Positions 31,991 to 43,193 of a stretch of 64,000 bases of DNA are shown in pieces. How positions within the stretch are numbered: the stretch's first letter is position 1; each line of letters begins with the position of its first letter. Location of the stretch: NCBI GenBank assembly GCA_029204225.1, contig CM055094.1, forward strand, positions 70,691,268 through 70,755,267. The letters run 5' to 3'. This DNA is from Diphasiastrum complanatum (Eukaryota > Streptophyta > Lycopodiopsida > Lycopodiales > Lycopodiaceae). A program made the translations under genes and the position numbers. A model generated the notes under the pieces. The model worked only from the letters and a program-made list of their open reading frames with translations, was not told the DNA's origin and did no database searches.

Positions 31991-32914
31991 TCATAGAATC
32001 CTTTGAGTTGATGAAGAGATGTGAGATCCATGACTTGGATCTATCTTCCCAAGAACCAATCTTCCATTGCTCTTTCCTTCATAAGATTCTCTCTTAATGA
32101 TTGCATCATAAGAAGTAGAAACCTCAAAAACATTAGAAGCCATGAAAAAAATGAGTAGCACCTTCAACATAAGGATGATTGAACTCTTTTTTTTCAAACA
32201 AGAACTTCTACTCAATGTTTTAGGTAATGACTCATATGATAATGATTCTTCCTTACTTTCATTAACAATGACATTATTCAAAGTACATCCTACTTTGAAC
32301 TCTTCACATACTTCTCTCCTTCTTGACTTGTGACTATCTTCCTCACCAAGTTTCTTGATAGAACCACTTGAACTACTCTCTTTATGAAGACATGTGACTC
32401 CATTTGCTGGAAAAATGACTTTCTCGGACTCATCACAAAATAATGTAGAAGACCCACCTCCTTCATGCATGCACCTAGCAACATCTTTTTCCATATGATC
32501 AAAGAAATCATTAGCAACAATCTTTTCCAAGAAAGAACCTTCACCTCCATTGATGAAGTTAGCTCTTTCCTTACCTTTTGCATGCTTGCACTTGCCATGA
32601 AAAACCTTTGAAACACCATCATTATCCTCAAGTCTAGCCAAGTTAGCACAAAGATGAACATCTCCAAGAAGCATATTAGATCTTGACCTAGATCTAGCAT
32701 AAGGAAGCTTTTTAGACTTTGCGTAAGATCCACCAATCTTATTGATGCTAAAAGGTAACTTTGGAAAGTTGAGACCAATCTCCTTTTCCATTCCATCCTT
32801 TTTGTTAGCCATGACAAGAGCATCAAGCTTGAAAAGTCTATCTTGTCTATTGCCCCTAGCAATCAAGATTTCTACATTTGTAATGAAACAAGCATCACCA
32901 CCAAACTTTACCAT
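31991..32914 (-). CDS. element A ORF-X, unfamiliar domain fused in frame to protease
   Basis: A 307-codon open frame, separated from the protease frame by a single TGA only. It begins with the usual copia post-protease text (GGDACFITNVEILIARGNRQ, DRLFKLD). Where the integrase zinc-binding part should follow, it turns into unfamiliar sequence of about 270 residues. This is rich in serine and lysine, with LGEEDSHKSRRREVCEEFKV, clustered cysteines (CANL, CKHAKGK, CMHEGG, CDESEK, CLHKESS), and a hydrophobic segment IILMLKVLLIFFMASN near residue 245. That segment could be a membrane or hydrophobic-core stretch. No domain family was recognised. It has stayed open over nearly 1 kb while gag has decayed. 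Confidence 0.6.
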   Translation of the reverse strand: MVKFGGDACFITNVEILIARGNRQDRLFKLDALVMANKKDGMEKEIGLNFPKLPFSINKIGGSYAKSKKLPYARSRSRSNMLLGDVHLCANLARLEDNDGVSKVFHGKCKHAKGKERANFINGGEGSFLEKIVANDFFDHMEKDVARCMHEGGGSSTLFCDESEKVIFPANGVTCLHKESSSSGSIKKLGEEDSHKSRRREVCEEFKVGCTLNNVIVNESKEESLSYESLPKTLSRSSCLKKKSSIILMLKVLLIFFMASNVFEVSTSYDAIIKRESYEGKSNGRLVLGKIDPSHGSHISSSTQRIL

Positions 32915-32917
32915 GTA

Positions 32918-34059
32918 TCATTTCTCTGTCATTTGACCAACACTTAACAAATTCTTTGAAAGTGAAGGAATGTAAAGAACACCATCAAGTCTTGCTTTCC
33001 TATTAGTAGAGAGACAAATAGGAATTGAACCAGTACCTTCAATTACACACTCACCACCATTGGCCATGTGAATTGCTTTCTTGGCTCCATCATAAGTGAC
33101 CAAAGAAGTAAAGAACTCATTGTGACTAGTCATGTGTGAACTAGCTCCACTATCAATCCACCATGAATCTTTGTCACCTTCGCTTGATATTAGACTTGAA
33201 GAACACATCAAAAGAGAATGACAACCACCTAGATCCTCATCATTAGTAGTAAAGTTGATTTGCTTGCTACCTTCATCTCTTTGCTTCTTCAAATACTCAT
33301 TTGCAAAATGCCCTTTGATTCCACAATAAAAGCATTTTAACTTCGACTTTTCTTTCTTTCTTTTTGCCAAAAGAAGAAGTCTCACCTTGATCTTGCCCTT
33401 TAGACCACTTGCCTTTGCCTTTGCCCTTGAACTTGCCTTTGATGAACATAGCCACCTCTTCATATTGAGATGTCGATATAGATCCACCTCCTCTTGATTG
33501 AAGCCTATACTCCTCATTTACCAAGATCTCTTGCAAATCCACAATACTTGGCAAAGTATTTTGAATAGCAAAACTTTGAACAAGATTAGCATGATCATCC
33601 AAGTATAACTTGAACAAGTTCTACCTCCTTAATGCTTTTATCAATACATGCTAACTCGTCATTGAATGCCTTAACCCTCAAAACAAAAGCATGAGTACTC
33701 TCTTCCTTCTTTTGCAAACTTTGAAAGATTTGCCTCCTAAGAGTAAGCACTCTTTATGTAGACTTGGATTCATAAAGCTTCTTCAAAGCTTCCCAAGCCT
33801 CCAAACATGATGTGCACTTACCAATCTCCTTGAGAAGTTCATTGGTAACATTCATCTTAATCATGTGTAGAGCTTTCTTTGTTCTCTTGTCATACCTCAC
33901 TTGATCTTGAGGTGCTTGAGGCCTCTCCTCCACACCTGCAACACTCTCCATCAACTCATTCATCTCCAATAAGGACTCCATCCTCACCTTCCAAGTAGAA
34001 TAGTTGATTGAGGTAAGCCTATCATTGCTCTCCAACATAAAGCCTGCACTTGTAGCCAT
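32918..34059 (-). pseudogene. element A gag, zinc knuckle and protease
   Basis: The start codon at about 34059 opens MATSAGFMLESNDRLTSINY with STWKVRMESLLEMNELMES. The capsid region reads KALHMIKMNVTNELLKEIGK, then after an in-frame stop RVLTLRRQIFQSLQKKEEST. A lysine/glycine-rich stretch (KGKFKGKGKGKWSKGQ) precedes the CCHC knuckle CFYCGIKGHFANEYLKK, whose last cysteine is Y. The protease has WWIDSGASSHMTSHNEF and ends LDGVLYIPSLSKNLLSVGQM. Two or three frame changes are needed. Gag and protease would form particles. The frame of the protease runs on into the next ORF. Confidence 0.82.
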
Positions 34060-34649
34060 GTTGAAGTGACCTGATCTTATTCTTTCAACCTGTTCCAATG
34101 CACAAACCACTCTCTTGAATCTCAACAAATAAACTCAACAAGAAATCACAAAGATATGGAACCTCTCAAATCTCTTCTAGCACTTCTAACTAGAAAATCA
34201 ACACATAGAATAGTGAAATCTTGATCAACCTATGATCTATCCTCAATCTAATGATTCTTGCCACTTTCTAAGATTGAAACACACTCAAATGAAGTTCAGT
34301 AACCTCGCAAACTAGAGATCCAATCAAAAATAGGGTTTTGACAAAATCACAAAAAATTGAATATCTCAAATTCTACATGCAATTTCTAGAAACTTGATAT
34401 ATCTTCTTGTAGTCTCCAATGAGACCTTCCTAATGCACCGAAAATCATTCAAATCCAGTAAGCCAAGTGTGAAATTGGAATTGATCAAGTATATAACCCT
34501 ATATTGAGTTTTGACCTACAAAAGATCAATTCTACACATGCAAAAATGCTTATTTTTGAGTAGAAATCAATCTAGCATGCTCTAGCATTGGTAACTCCTC
34601 CAAATCCTCGCTAAAGATGGCTGATCCTTTCATAACCTAAAACAAAATA

Positions 34650-34661
34650 GCTCTGATACCA
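34650..34661 (-). promoter_or_regulatory. primer-binding site of element A
   Basis: The minus strand reads TGGTATCAGAGC immediately after the LTR end. This is the standard plant copia primer-binding site, complementary to the 3' end of initiator methionine tRNA, and it fixes the orientation and LTR boundary. Confidence 0.93.
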
Positions 34662-35241
34662 TGTGAAGGATTTCAGATCATTCAAGGTCCAATCCATGTC
34701 CCTGATCTTTGGTTACAATAAGGAGCAAACCAACAATTTTGCCAATGTAGAAAAATTAGCATCTACATACAAAATGAGATGCAAACTCTAAGAGATATTG
34801 ATCAAACATGAACCAAAACATAAAATATGTTTGCTTTCCGTACAATTTTAGTACCCTACCATATTTCACACATGTGAAACCAAAAATATCAATAAATGAG
34901 CATTATACACACAAGATTGCAAGATAACACCAAGATAGTGCACCAATGAGTAGTAGAACCCAAAGAGGACCATGTATAATGATGAAATGAGAGATAGAAG
35001 AGAGAAGATGTGTCTCTCCATGAGTTACATCCTTTTATAGAGTTTTCCAAAGTTCAAATTTGAATCTCTCTCAAACTCAACTACCAACTTTCCCACACTT
35101 TCAAAAAGTGTTTACCGAATGTATTTTGAACTACTATAACTTCAAAAAGTTTATCTCTAAGTCTAAAATGAGTTTTGGCCTCTTATTGACAATTTACCAA
35201 AATATGACTAAGCTAGACTAAACTAGTTGAAATCTCTTACA
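34662..35241 (-). repeat. 5' LTR of element A
   Basis: The LTR is 580 bases long. On the plus strand it starts TGTGAAGG next to the primer-binding site and ends CTCTTACA next to the target duplication. The 290 bases at the primer-binding-site end match the other LTR closely. Confidence 0.87.
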
Positions 35242-35246
35242 CAAAG

Positions 35247-35580
35247 CATTCCTCTGAACAACAACAATTTTTTTCAAAAGGAAATCACAAAGATATGAAA
35301 CTACTGAATTTGCTTCAACAAATAGAATAGTGAAATTTAGATCAACCTATGATCTATCCTCAATCTAATGACTCTTGTCACTTCCTAAGATTGAAACAAA
35401 CTCAAATTAGGTTCAGTAACCTCACAATCTAGAGATCCAGTCAAAATTAGGGTTTTGACAAAATCACAAAAAATTGATTATTTGAAAATCTACATGCAAC
35501 TTGATATGCAATCTTGTAGCCACCACTTAGGCTTTTCCAATGCTCTAAAAATCGGCCAAATTACCTTTATGGTAGTCAGT
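35247..35580 (-). other. leader region of copia element B, beyond nested element A
   Basis: This stretch matches the leader of element A (34.13-34.45 kb) over AAATCACAAAGATATG, the ACCTATGATCTATCCTCAAT region and AGGGTTTTGACAAAATCACA, with scattered substitutions. Together with 30847-30893 it is the untranslated leader of element B, split by the insertion of A. It ends where gypsy RNase H sequence starts. No LTR of B remains. Confidence 0.75.
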
Positions 35581-36720
35581 TTATAGTGTATAGAGATCAC
35601 CAACCTCTAAAGTACTTTTGTAATCAGAATGATCTAAGGGGTCATAAAAAGCTCGTTGGGCGGAGCTTATGCAGGAATTTGATCAAGATATCCGATATGT
35701 CAAGGGAAGCTCTAACCAAGTTGCGGATGCGCTTAGTCGGATTGGTGAACTAAATGAACTTTCATTCACCCAAATTTTCATTGATCTATATCTTTCACTA
35801 AGAGGGAGGTGTGAATCGGATTTTCATTTTGGTCCCATCTGGAAGATGGTGTAGACAAGAAAATGAGAGTGGAATAGGGATCTACTCACAGGGGTCTCAG
35901 GTTCCTAGGAAAGATAAGAAGATAGCAGAACAATTCTCTATCCGAGGTGGTTTACTATTTCGGAATGGAAAAATTTGTGTAACAACAGATGATGAGTCAA
36001 AGAAGAGGATTCTTTATGAGTGTCATGACGTTCCCTATGCAGGTCATCTGGGTATACACAGGACTTTGGACTTGGTCAAAAGAGAGTTTTATTGGCCAAA
36101 ACTCAAGCCATTTGTCGAGCCTTATATGGTTAAATGTGGACCTTGTCAGTTAGCCAATGCTTAATGCTTGAAGACTAGAGGGTTGTACATCCCCTAGATA
36201 CCCCTCAGAAACGATGGGAAAGTATATCTATGGATTTTGTGGTTGGACTTCCAAAGACCCAACGCCAAAATGATTCTATTTGGGTTGTGGATGAGATTTG
36301 GAGATATTGAACTTGATGAATTTATTTTTTGTCAGTTTCTTGTTGTGTATTTTGGAAAGCTAAATGTATGCCTGCTTCATAGATAGGCTTTGAAATCCGA
36401 ACATTGTGATTCAGGTGATGTTTTTTAGGTATGGGAGTGTGCATACTCTGATTTGCGACAAAGTTACATTTTACCATTTTTACATGTTGCGTCGATGGTA
36501 AACATCTGTAAAAATTTCTCCAACTACCATAGTTATTGGAGTGCTCATGACAACATACAAATGATTTTGTCCTTACTAGAATGATGGTGATAACAAAAGT
36601 AAGGCATCCAAATATTCTACAAATTGTGATTGAGTTGTCCTCACTTTTCACACAACAATATGGCAACCAAAAATCACTCAAAACAAGGGAAAGAATGCAA
36701 CCTATCAAGCACCATGTAAC
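35581..36720 (+). pseudogene. Ty3/gypsy RNase H and integrase zinc-binding fragment, second copy
   Basis: RNase H text VYRDHQPLKYFCNQNDLRGH appears at 35.60-35.65 kb, shifts frame into MQEFDQDIRYVKGSSNQVAD and ALSRIGEL, and continues into integrase: ILYECHDVPYAGHLGIHRTL, KREFYWPKLKPFVEPYMVKC and GPCQLAN. It ends like the copy at 11.25-12.33 kb, which shares the same truncation after the first core aspartate and the same non-coding tail. The RNase H part before 35.66 kb is absent from the first copy, where copia gag abuts instead. Confidence 0.83.
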
Positions 36721-37787
36721 TAAAAAAAATCTTGATCTCTTCTTAGTTTCTGTAAACCTGGAATTTATAGGAGGAAGCTTTAAGTTTGTGTAAGAGTAGA
36801 GATTGTAAGAAGATGTAACCTTGTGTTGTGAACTCTGACATGCATCTAAACCTTATCCCTAATTCTTCTTGAGTTCTGAAAACTCTTGGATGGCAGTTGA
36901 AAGCATGTGATGGTCATTTCATTGCATAGATGTGTTGCAAAAAAAAAGAAACGATGGGGGCCTGGAAGTAAGCTGTTAGTGAAGGAGTAGAATAAAGTTC
37001 TTGCAACTTGGTTCTGCCTCACAACTTGGTTTTGTCTCACGTTACTTTTCTAACCTCGGAGACATTGGTTTTATAAACAAGAGATGTTGATTTCTAGAAT
37101 CTCAGAAATCAAGATCCATTGTTGGCGCATATATTGTGTCATCTATAATTGAGGTCAACTTTACCTGCAAACCGTGGATCCAAGGGGAGTGATTAGGCCA
37201 TTTCCTTCCTGGTGCAACCATGGTAGCTTCATGCATGGTGATGGTTGGATGGATTCATGATGAACCTCGCTTGCATTGGAGATGAGGCGTGCAGCCTATT
37301 CCATGTCCTCTTGTGGTCCCACTTCAGAGTTCTCTCTGGATGGTTGCGGCTGGGTTTTAGGTTGAAGATAAGGTTTGGGGTTGGGCCACTTTCTTTTAGG
37401 GCTATTGAAATGAATGTTTTCCGTGGGATAGAGTGGAATGTTGAGTGTTGTGTAATTTTAAAAATTGCATGGCTTTCAGTTGATAGGATTGTAGATGCAT
37501 GCCGGATGACCTTAGAGTTTTGACAGTCGAAACTTTGATGTTTGTTCGAAATGAGATTTCTGAACTAAAGTTACTAGCACCTAGTAAGTGGAATTTTGGT
37601 TTTCTGGTGCTTAGTTTTCAAAATTTAAACCGTGGTTTGGATATTGTGTCCCGAATAAGGGATATCCCTAGGAACAATACGCATGTATTAGATCTTATTT
37701 GCTGGATAATTGGCTTACATCGACATCTGCCAATAAGCCTAGAATTTGTGTGAAACCTTAGTACCTCAGTTTTCGAAATCAGCTATT
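36721..37787. other. stretch with no recognised feature
   Basis: Open frames at 37245-37523 and 37499-37753 have no recognisable motif. Position after a gypsy fragment suggests LTR or untranslated element sequence. No LTR ends were found. Confidence 0.4.
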
Positions 37788-38838
37788 CTAATCGGGTCTT
37801 TTTGAAAAAATTATTCTAAACCGATCTTGAGAAATAATGGTAATAGCTTTAGCACTTTCACATAAAGTCCTATTCTTCCTTTCAGCCACTCCATTTTGTT
37901 GTGGGGTCCTTGATGTTGTATACTCCCTCTTAATCCCTTGCTCATCACAAAAGACCTTGAACTTGGTAGATATGTACTCACCACCATTTTCACTCCTTAA
38001 GCACTTGATCTTTGTGGAAAATTGGTTCTCCCTTGCATTCTTGAACTTGTTAAAGACATCATACACTTCATCCTTGCTCTTTAGTAGATAGATCCAACAA
38101 AATATACTAAAATCATCAATGAATGTTACATACATCTCAGCTCCACTATTGCTAATTGTAGTAAATCCATGAATATTCGATTGTACAAGTTGAAAAGACT
38201 TTGTAGATCTAGATATAGATCTAGTATAAGTTGTCTATGTGACTTAGACAAAGCACAAGACTCAAAAACATGTTTGATGCCACTCAAGGAACTTGGAAGA
38301 CCTATCACAATCTTCTTTCTAGCCATTACCTCCAATGACTAGAAATTGAGGTGTCCCATTCTTTTATGTCATACCTCTTGAATAGGTATTTTCTCCCTTG
38401 ATACACATCCAACTTGGTTAGCAATGACACAAGCATCTAGTTTGAACAGCTTCCCTTGTCTTTTACCTTTTCCAACCAAGACATCCTTCCTTTTGAATCA
38501 TACAAGCATCTCCATCAATCTCCACCTTGAGGCCTTTACATAGCATTCGACTCACACTAAGAAAATTCTTAGTATTAGACGGAATATACACGACATCTTC
38601 CAAATGAACATTCCTATTTGTAGAGAAAGAAATAGGAATTGTGCCAATCCCTTTGATTGCACACTCACCATCATTGGCCATGTAGATCACCCTCCTGTCA
38701 TCTCCATATGCCAACAAAGAAGTGAATTACTCTTTGTGAAAAGTCATGTGTGAACATGCTCCACTATCAATACACCAAGGATCTAAATCTCCATCATTAG
38801 CAAGTAGGTGCATAGGAGCATTAGGATTTTCCATGAAA
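37788..38838 (-). pseudogene. Ty1/copia protease and integrase fragment
   Basis: On the minus strand the protease reads PWCIDSGACSHMTFHKE (about 38.79-38.73 kb). It is followed by MANDGECAIKGIGTIPISF, LEDVVYIPSNTKNFLSVSRM and GDACMIQKEG. After a decayed zinc-binding part, the integrase core reads YVTFIDDFSIFCWIYLLKSK (38.13 kb), CLRSENGGEYIS and RTPQQNGVAERKNRTLCES (37.9 kb), so the three catalytic residues are in order. It ends soon after. The 5' side meets plus-strand copia gag at about 38838, so two copia elements of opposite orientation abut here. Confidence 0.85.
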
Positions 38839-39715
38839 GAGAAGGATGTGGCTGCATTATTTTTGGGAGGATTACCTTCATCTTTTGAGACAACTATTGC
38901 AGTTATAGAAGCCCAAAATGCGGACGAAAAAGAAGATTTGTTGACTTTGGAGATAGCAATGGCAAGAATTATGCAGACAAAACTAAAAAGAAGCAAAATG
39001 GGAGGAATATCGGACCAAGAGATGGCTTTGCTCATGACATCTCAATGGAGTCAAACCCAAAATTGACAAAAGCAAAAGGAGAGGCAGCATAGCAAGGGAA
39101 AAAGGGAGTTCTGAAAAAAATTGAGAGGAAATGCTATGCTTGTGATTCACCAGATCATCTGGTAAGAGATTGTCCAGTTAAAGCAAAGATTAAACAAATG
39201 CAGACCTGAGAAGTGGCCATCTTAGCCGAGGAAGATGAAGAAGATGCAGAACCCGAACAAAGATGCATGATGGCGAGGCAGTAGAGTACTCCCACAAGCC
39301 TGAGCATTGCAGAAATAGGATCATTGTCAACAATGATAGTGAAGAAGAACCATATCTACATTGGTACGTTGATTCTGGAGCCACGTCTCATATGACACCT
39401 AATAGAAGCATCATTCGAGATTTCAGGTTCTAGATCCTCCTATTAGCATTTTTATTGGAAATAACAAACTCATTGTAGCAGAAGGAACTGGTCAATTCTT
39501 ATTGAACTTATTAAAACAAAAAGGCGTAGATTGATGGAAGTTTTGTACGTTCCTGGAATAAGCAAAAGCCTTCTTTCTGTCATCAGAATGATGGGTATGG
39601 GGATTGAAACTAGATTTCAAGGGGGGAACTGCCTAATCTATGTTGATGAAAAGCTGGTTCTAAAATGTGTTAAAGCTGGAAACCTGTTTAGACTTGAATG
39701 CAATCCTATATAAGA
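38839..39715 (+). pseudogene. element C gag C-terminus, zinc knuckle and protease
   Basis: Gag text MKEKDVAALFLGGLPSSFET and LTLEIAMARIMQTKLK is followed by the knuckle CYACDSPDHLVRDCPVKAK (about 39.13 kb, a complete CX2CX4HX4C). The protease active site is WYVDSGATSHMTPNRSI (about 39.36 kb). It ends MEVLYVPGISKSLLSVIRMM. Frame changes occur near 39.06, 39.2 and 39.43 kb. Confidence 0.82.
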
Positions 39716-40529
39716 AGAGCAGGCCAATATTGTAGAAGAAAGACATGACAGAGGATCATTATTCTGGCATGAAAGATTAGGACATGCATCACACAGGAAA
39801 CTAGCAAAACTAGTGTCAAAAGGAATCAATCTAGATGGATGGAATGAAAGGAAAGAGACTAATTGCAAACAGTGCGAAGCCTGTCTTGAAGAAAAAATGA
39901 ATAAGAAACCATTTGCTAAATCTAGTGAGCATTCTAGCAAAAAGGTGCTTGAGCTTGTTCATAGTGATCTCTGTGGACCCATTGAAGTGTTATCATATGG
40001 TCAACAAAATACTTCATAACGATTACTGATGATTATTCTCGTTATACAGTTGTTAAGGCTATAAAACTCAAATCAGAGGCTGTCTATTTTTAAACAATAT
40101 TTGACTGCATGCAAATCACAAAAGGGACAGGTACCTATGACAATGAGAACAGATAATGGAGGAGAATATGTCAGTAAGGAATTTGAACTGTTTTGCAAAC
40201 AAGAAGAAATTAGAAGGCAGTTAACTTGTCCACATAACCCTACTAAACAACATGAGGTGCCTAAATTTTTTTGGACAGAATCCTTATCAGCTATTGCATA
40301 TGTCTATAACAGGTTCCCAGTATAGAGGTTAGGATGGAAAACGCCTAATGAGCTCTGGACAAAGTCCAAACTAAAGCTAGATCACATCAGAGTTTTTGGT
40401 TGTTTATGCTATGCATTAGAGGAAGACGTTGGCAAAAGAAAACTTGACCCAAGAGCACGAAGAGGCACATTTGTGGGGCACCCTGACAAGTAGAAAGGAT
40501 ATAAAATTTATATCCCAGAAACTAAGAAA
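39716..40529 (+). pseudogene. element C integrase
   Basis: The zinc-binding HHCC part reads WHERLGHASHRKLAKLVSKG with CKQCEACLEEKM (39.76-39.9 kb). The core has VLELVHSDLCGPIEV with the first catalytic aspartate (39.95 kb), then after a frame break MRTDNGGEYVSKEFELFCKQ with the second (40.14 kb). The PQQNGVAERKN glutamate block has decayed to NPTKQHEVPKF. The C-terminal part VFGCLCYALE and KVIVSRDVEFYED follows. It would insert element DNA into chromosomes but is inactive here. Confidence 0.82.
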
Positions 40530-42353
40530 GTGATAGTTTCAAGAGATGTAGAATTCTATGAGGACAAAATGTTTTATGAAACAATTGTTTCTAGAAAAGC
40601 CTTTCTAGAAATAGAAGCTCAAATAAAGCTAGATGATCCAATACAAGATCAGTTCATAGATCTTAATGTGGAACTGGAAGCTGAAGTGCGGGACAATGCA
40701 ACAGAAAAGAATCATGAAGAAGAAAAGAAACCAGACTAAGATAGTTTTCCAAGTGACATTAGAAAATCAACAAGAGTCAAAAGGCCGTCGAAAAAGTATG
40801 GAGACATGATTTATCTAATGGAAGTGAAAGATGATCTCATACTAGAGCCAAAAACCTTGGCAAAAGCGAAGCAGTCCAAGTATTGGCCAAGCTGGAGGAG
40901 AGCGATGGAAGAGGAGATCCAGTCCATGGAAGAAAATCAGGTAGGGGAACTCGTGCACATGCCTACAAACTCAAAGGTAATTGGAAACAAATGGGTGTAC
41001 AAAGTAAAACTAAAAGCTGACAAAACAGTTGACAAGTTTAATGCCAGGCTTGTGGCAAAGGGGTATAGTCAAATAGAAGGAATAGACTATACTGAAACTT
41101 ATGCACCGGTGGTTAGAATTACCTCTATAAGAATGATGGTTGCAATTGCCACTCAAAAGAATTGGAAAATTTGGCAGTCAGAAGTTAAAACACCTTTTCT
41201 GAACGGAATACTTGAAGAAAGCATTTATATGATACAACCACCTGACTTTGAAACAGGTAACAGTATGTGTTGTAAGCCAAAGAAAGCTATTTATGGTTTA
41301 AAACAGGGATGCAGACAATGGAATCAGAGATTTGACAAAGCTGCAAAGAAACTTGGGATGAAATTGTGTATGTCTGATGGGAGAATTTCAGCTCTCATAA
41401 AAGGTCAGCATGTTGTCTTACTGGCAGTATATGTAGATGACATACTGATTACATGAAACGATGAGTACAATATCAGAAGAATCAAGCAGGCGTTAGCACT
41501 AGAATTTAAAGTAAAAGAATTGGGGGAAGTGACTTATTGCTTGGGGATTGAAATAGAAAGGAACATTGCTGCAGGTATTACCATTATGAGCCAATCTAGG
41601 TACATCCAGGAGATGCTTTTTCGTCATCGGATGACTGAGTCAAAAATCTTGAGTACTCCAGCAGAGAAAGGACACGAGTTGAGCTCTGATATGGCACCTA
41701 AAAACCTTGAAGAAGTGGAAGAGATGAAGGACAAACCATTTCGAAATCTTGTAGGTTCTTTAATGTATGCAGCTATGTGCACAAGACCAGATATAGCCTC
41801 CAGTGTTAATAAAATGAGTCGGTTTGCTAAAAACCCAGGAAAAGCACACTGCAAAGCAACCAAAAGAATTCTCGAATACCTCAAGGGCACATCAAATTGG
41901 GGTCTTACTTTTTCATCTGATTTTGATGCTAAAATAACCGGTTATGCTGATGCAGATTGGGGGGCAGAAAGAGACACGAGGAGATCAACTTCAGGATATG
42001 TTTTTGTTTGTTCAAATGATGCCAAAAGCTAGGGATGTTCAAAGCAGAAGAGTGTTGCATTATCAACAATGCAAGCAGAGTAAATGGCACTCAGTTATGC
42101 TGCTAGAGAAGCATCGTGGATACAAAATCTCTTGGTAGAGAATGGCAAACAACAAAGATTGGTCATAAAGAATGATAATCAGAGCTGCATCTTCGTTTGC
42201 AAAAATGGAGGCGAACACAAAAAGAGTAAGCATATTGAATTGCGGGACAAGTTTGTCAAGGAGCTAGTCGATGATGACAGGCTTACTGTGGAGTATTGCG
42301 GAACAAAGTCTATAATAGCAGATATGCTTACCAAAGCTCTTCCAAAGGAGTAG
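40530..42353 (+). pseudogene. element C reverse transcriptase and RNase H
   Basis: RT begins MIYLMEVKDDLILEPKTLAK, with NKWVYKVKLKADKTVDKFNA, RLVAKGYSQIEGIDYTETYA and VYVDDILIT (catalytic YVDD, about 41.43 kb). A TGA follows that box, and the next part starts at 41.52 kb with GEVTYCLGIEIERN. RNase H has YADADWGAERDTRRSTSGYV (41.94-42.0 kb) and, after a frame change, MALSYAAREASWIQNLLVEN, KHIELRDKFVKELVDDDRLT and ADMLTKALPKE as the usual end. Stops interrupt it at about 42.03 and 42.08 kb. Confidence 0.88.
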
Positions 42354-42563
42354 CACCTGAAGCTTACCGAGTTAGCAGGATTGAAAAATGTTCCTTGAGG
42401 CGGGATTTTGTCTCGAAAGATTGCCCCGGAACGCTTTTTTTTTTTCTGTGTGCAATATCGGTGTACTCTCACCTAGCTAATCTAACAGAAAAACTGTTCA
42501 TTGATCTATTCCAATTCGATGTGAAATCGGGCAAGCTGCAGGTCAGTTGACATATCAGATGGT

Positions 42564-43193
42564 TGGTAGTTAGGTAATTAATTTGATTATGTTTAGGCTG
42601 GAAATATGCGAGTAATAGGTGCTAGAATCGTGATAGCTAGTAGATAAATGTGTGATGATGTAGCAATCTAGACATGCTTCATGCTGAGTAGTGGACAGAT
42701 GTTGTATGGAAATTACATGTACTAGCGATCATCAATGAAGTAACTATGTATTGTTTTGGAGTAATGAAAAAGTCCTTTTAGCAGTATAATATTCTGTTGT
42801 GTGGATTGTGTAGATTGATGCTTGATTATGCTTATTGGATGTGTCCTTTGGTTGCATCATGCATCATTAGTTAATCAATGCATGCTTAAAACACTTAACA
42901 GTTTCCAACTAGAAAAGTACACCTCCCAAATTTAGTTTCTATAATTTCTATCGATGTCTTTGATCGGAATCGAACTCCTGACCTCTAGAAGAGGAAAGGA
43001 GCACTACATGAATGTGATTTCCAAAGAGAAGCTCCCATATCATTATAGCAGGTTCTCTTACTTGTCATCAGATAAGCACTACAGTGCATACATTACAGTA
43101 CACGAAGAGTTCCTACAGTACCGTACTGCCGTCTGTATCAGACTTCAATCATTCTTGTTTAAGTACAAAATTTGTGTTGAAGAAAGAAACTCA
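42564..43193 (+). repeat. LTR-like direct repeat, right copy
   Basis: It starts TGGTAGTTAGGTAATTAATT and ends AAAGAAACTCA, about 630 bases, TG...CA. The left copy is at 29775-30307. The right inverted arm begins at the next base. A tract directly before it is not purine-rich, so it is not certain that it is the LTR of element C. Confidence 0.7.

Larger units (their letters stand above)
30894..35241 (-). mobile_element. non-autonomous Ty1/copia element A, complete ends, novel ORFs in place of IN-RT-RH
   Basis: The element is 4348 bases long with TG...CA ends and a 5-base target duplication CAAAG (30889-30893 and 35242-35246). A minus-strand primer-binding site is complementary to plant initiator tRNA. 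It is nested in copia B: removing it joins TTCAATGCACAAAG to CATTCCTCTGAAC, restoring the leader. On the minus strand gag, a zinc knuckle and protease are followed, in the protease frame, by an unfamiliar domain and then a second unfamiliar ORF. There is no integrase, RT or RNase H. It must have been mobilised by a relative with the same ends. Confidence 0.88.
38839..42405 (+). mobile_element. Ty1/copia element C, 5' end lost
   Basis: Most of gag-pol in order on the plus strand, from mid-gag to the end of RNase H, with several stops and frame changes. A short purine-rich stretch TTGAGGCGGGA (about 42395) after the RNase H end may be its polypurine tract. About 150 bases with a T-run follow before the LTR-like repeat at 42564. 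The 5' LTR, primer-binding site and gag start are missing: the left end abuts antisense copia protease. Confidence 0.85.

Noticed and set aside
37245-37753. Two consecutive plus-strand open frames
   Set aside because: No domain, no repeat partner and no splice logic. Treated as chance frames in element-derived sequence.
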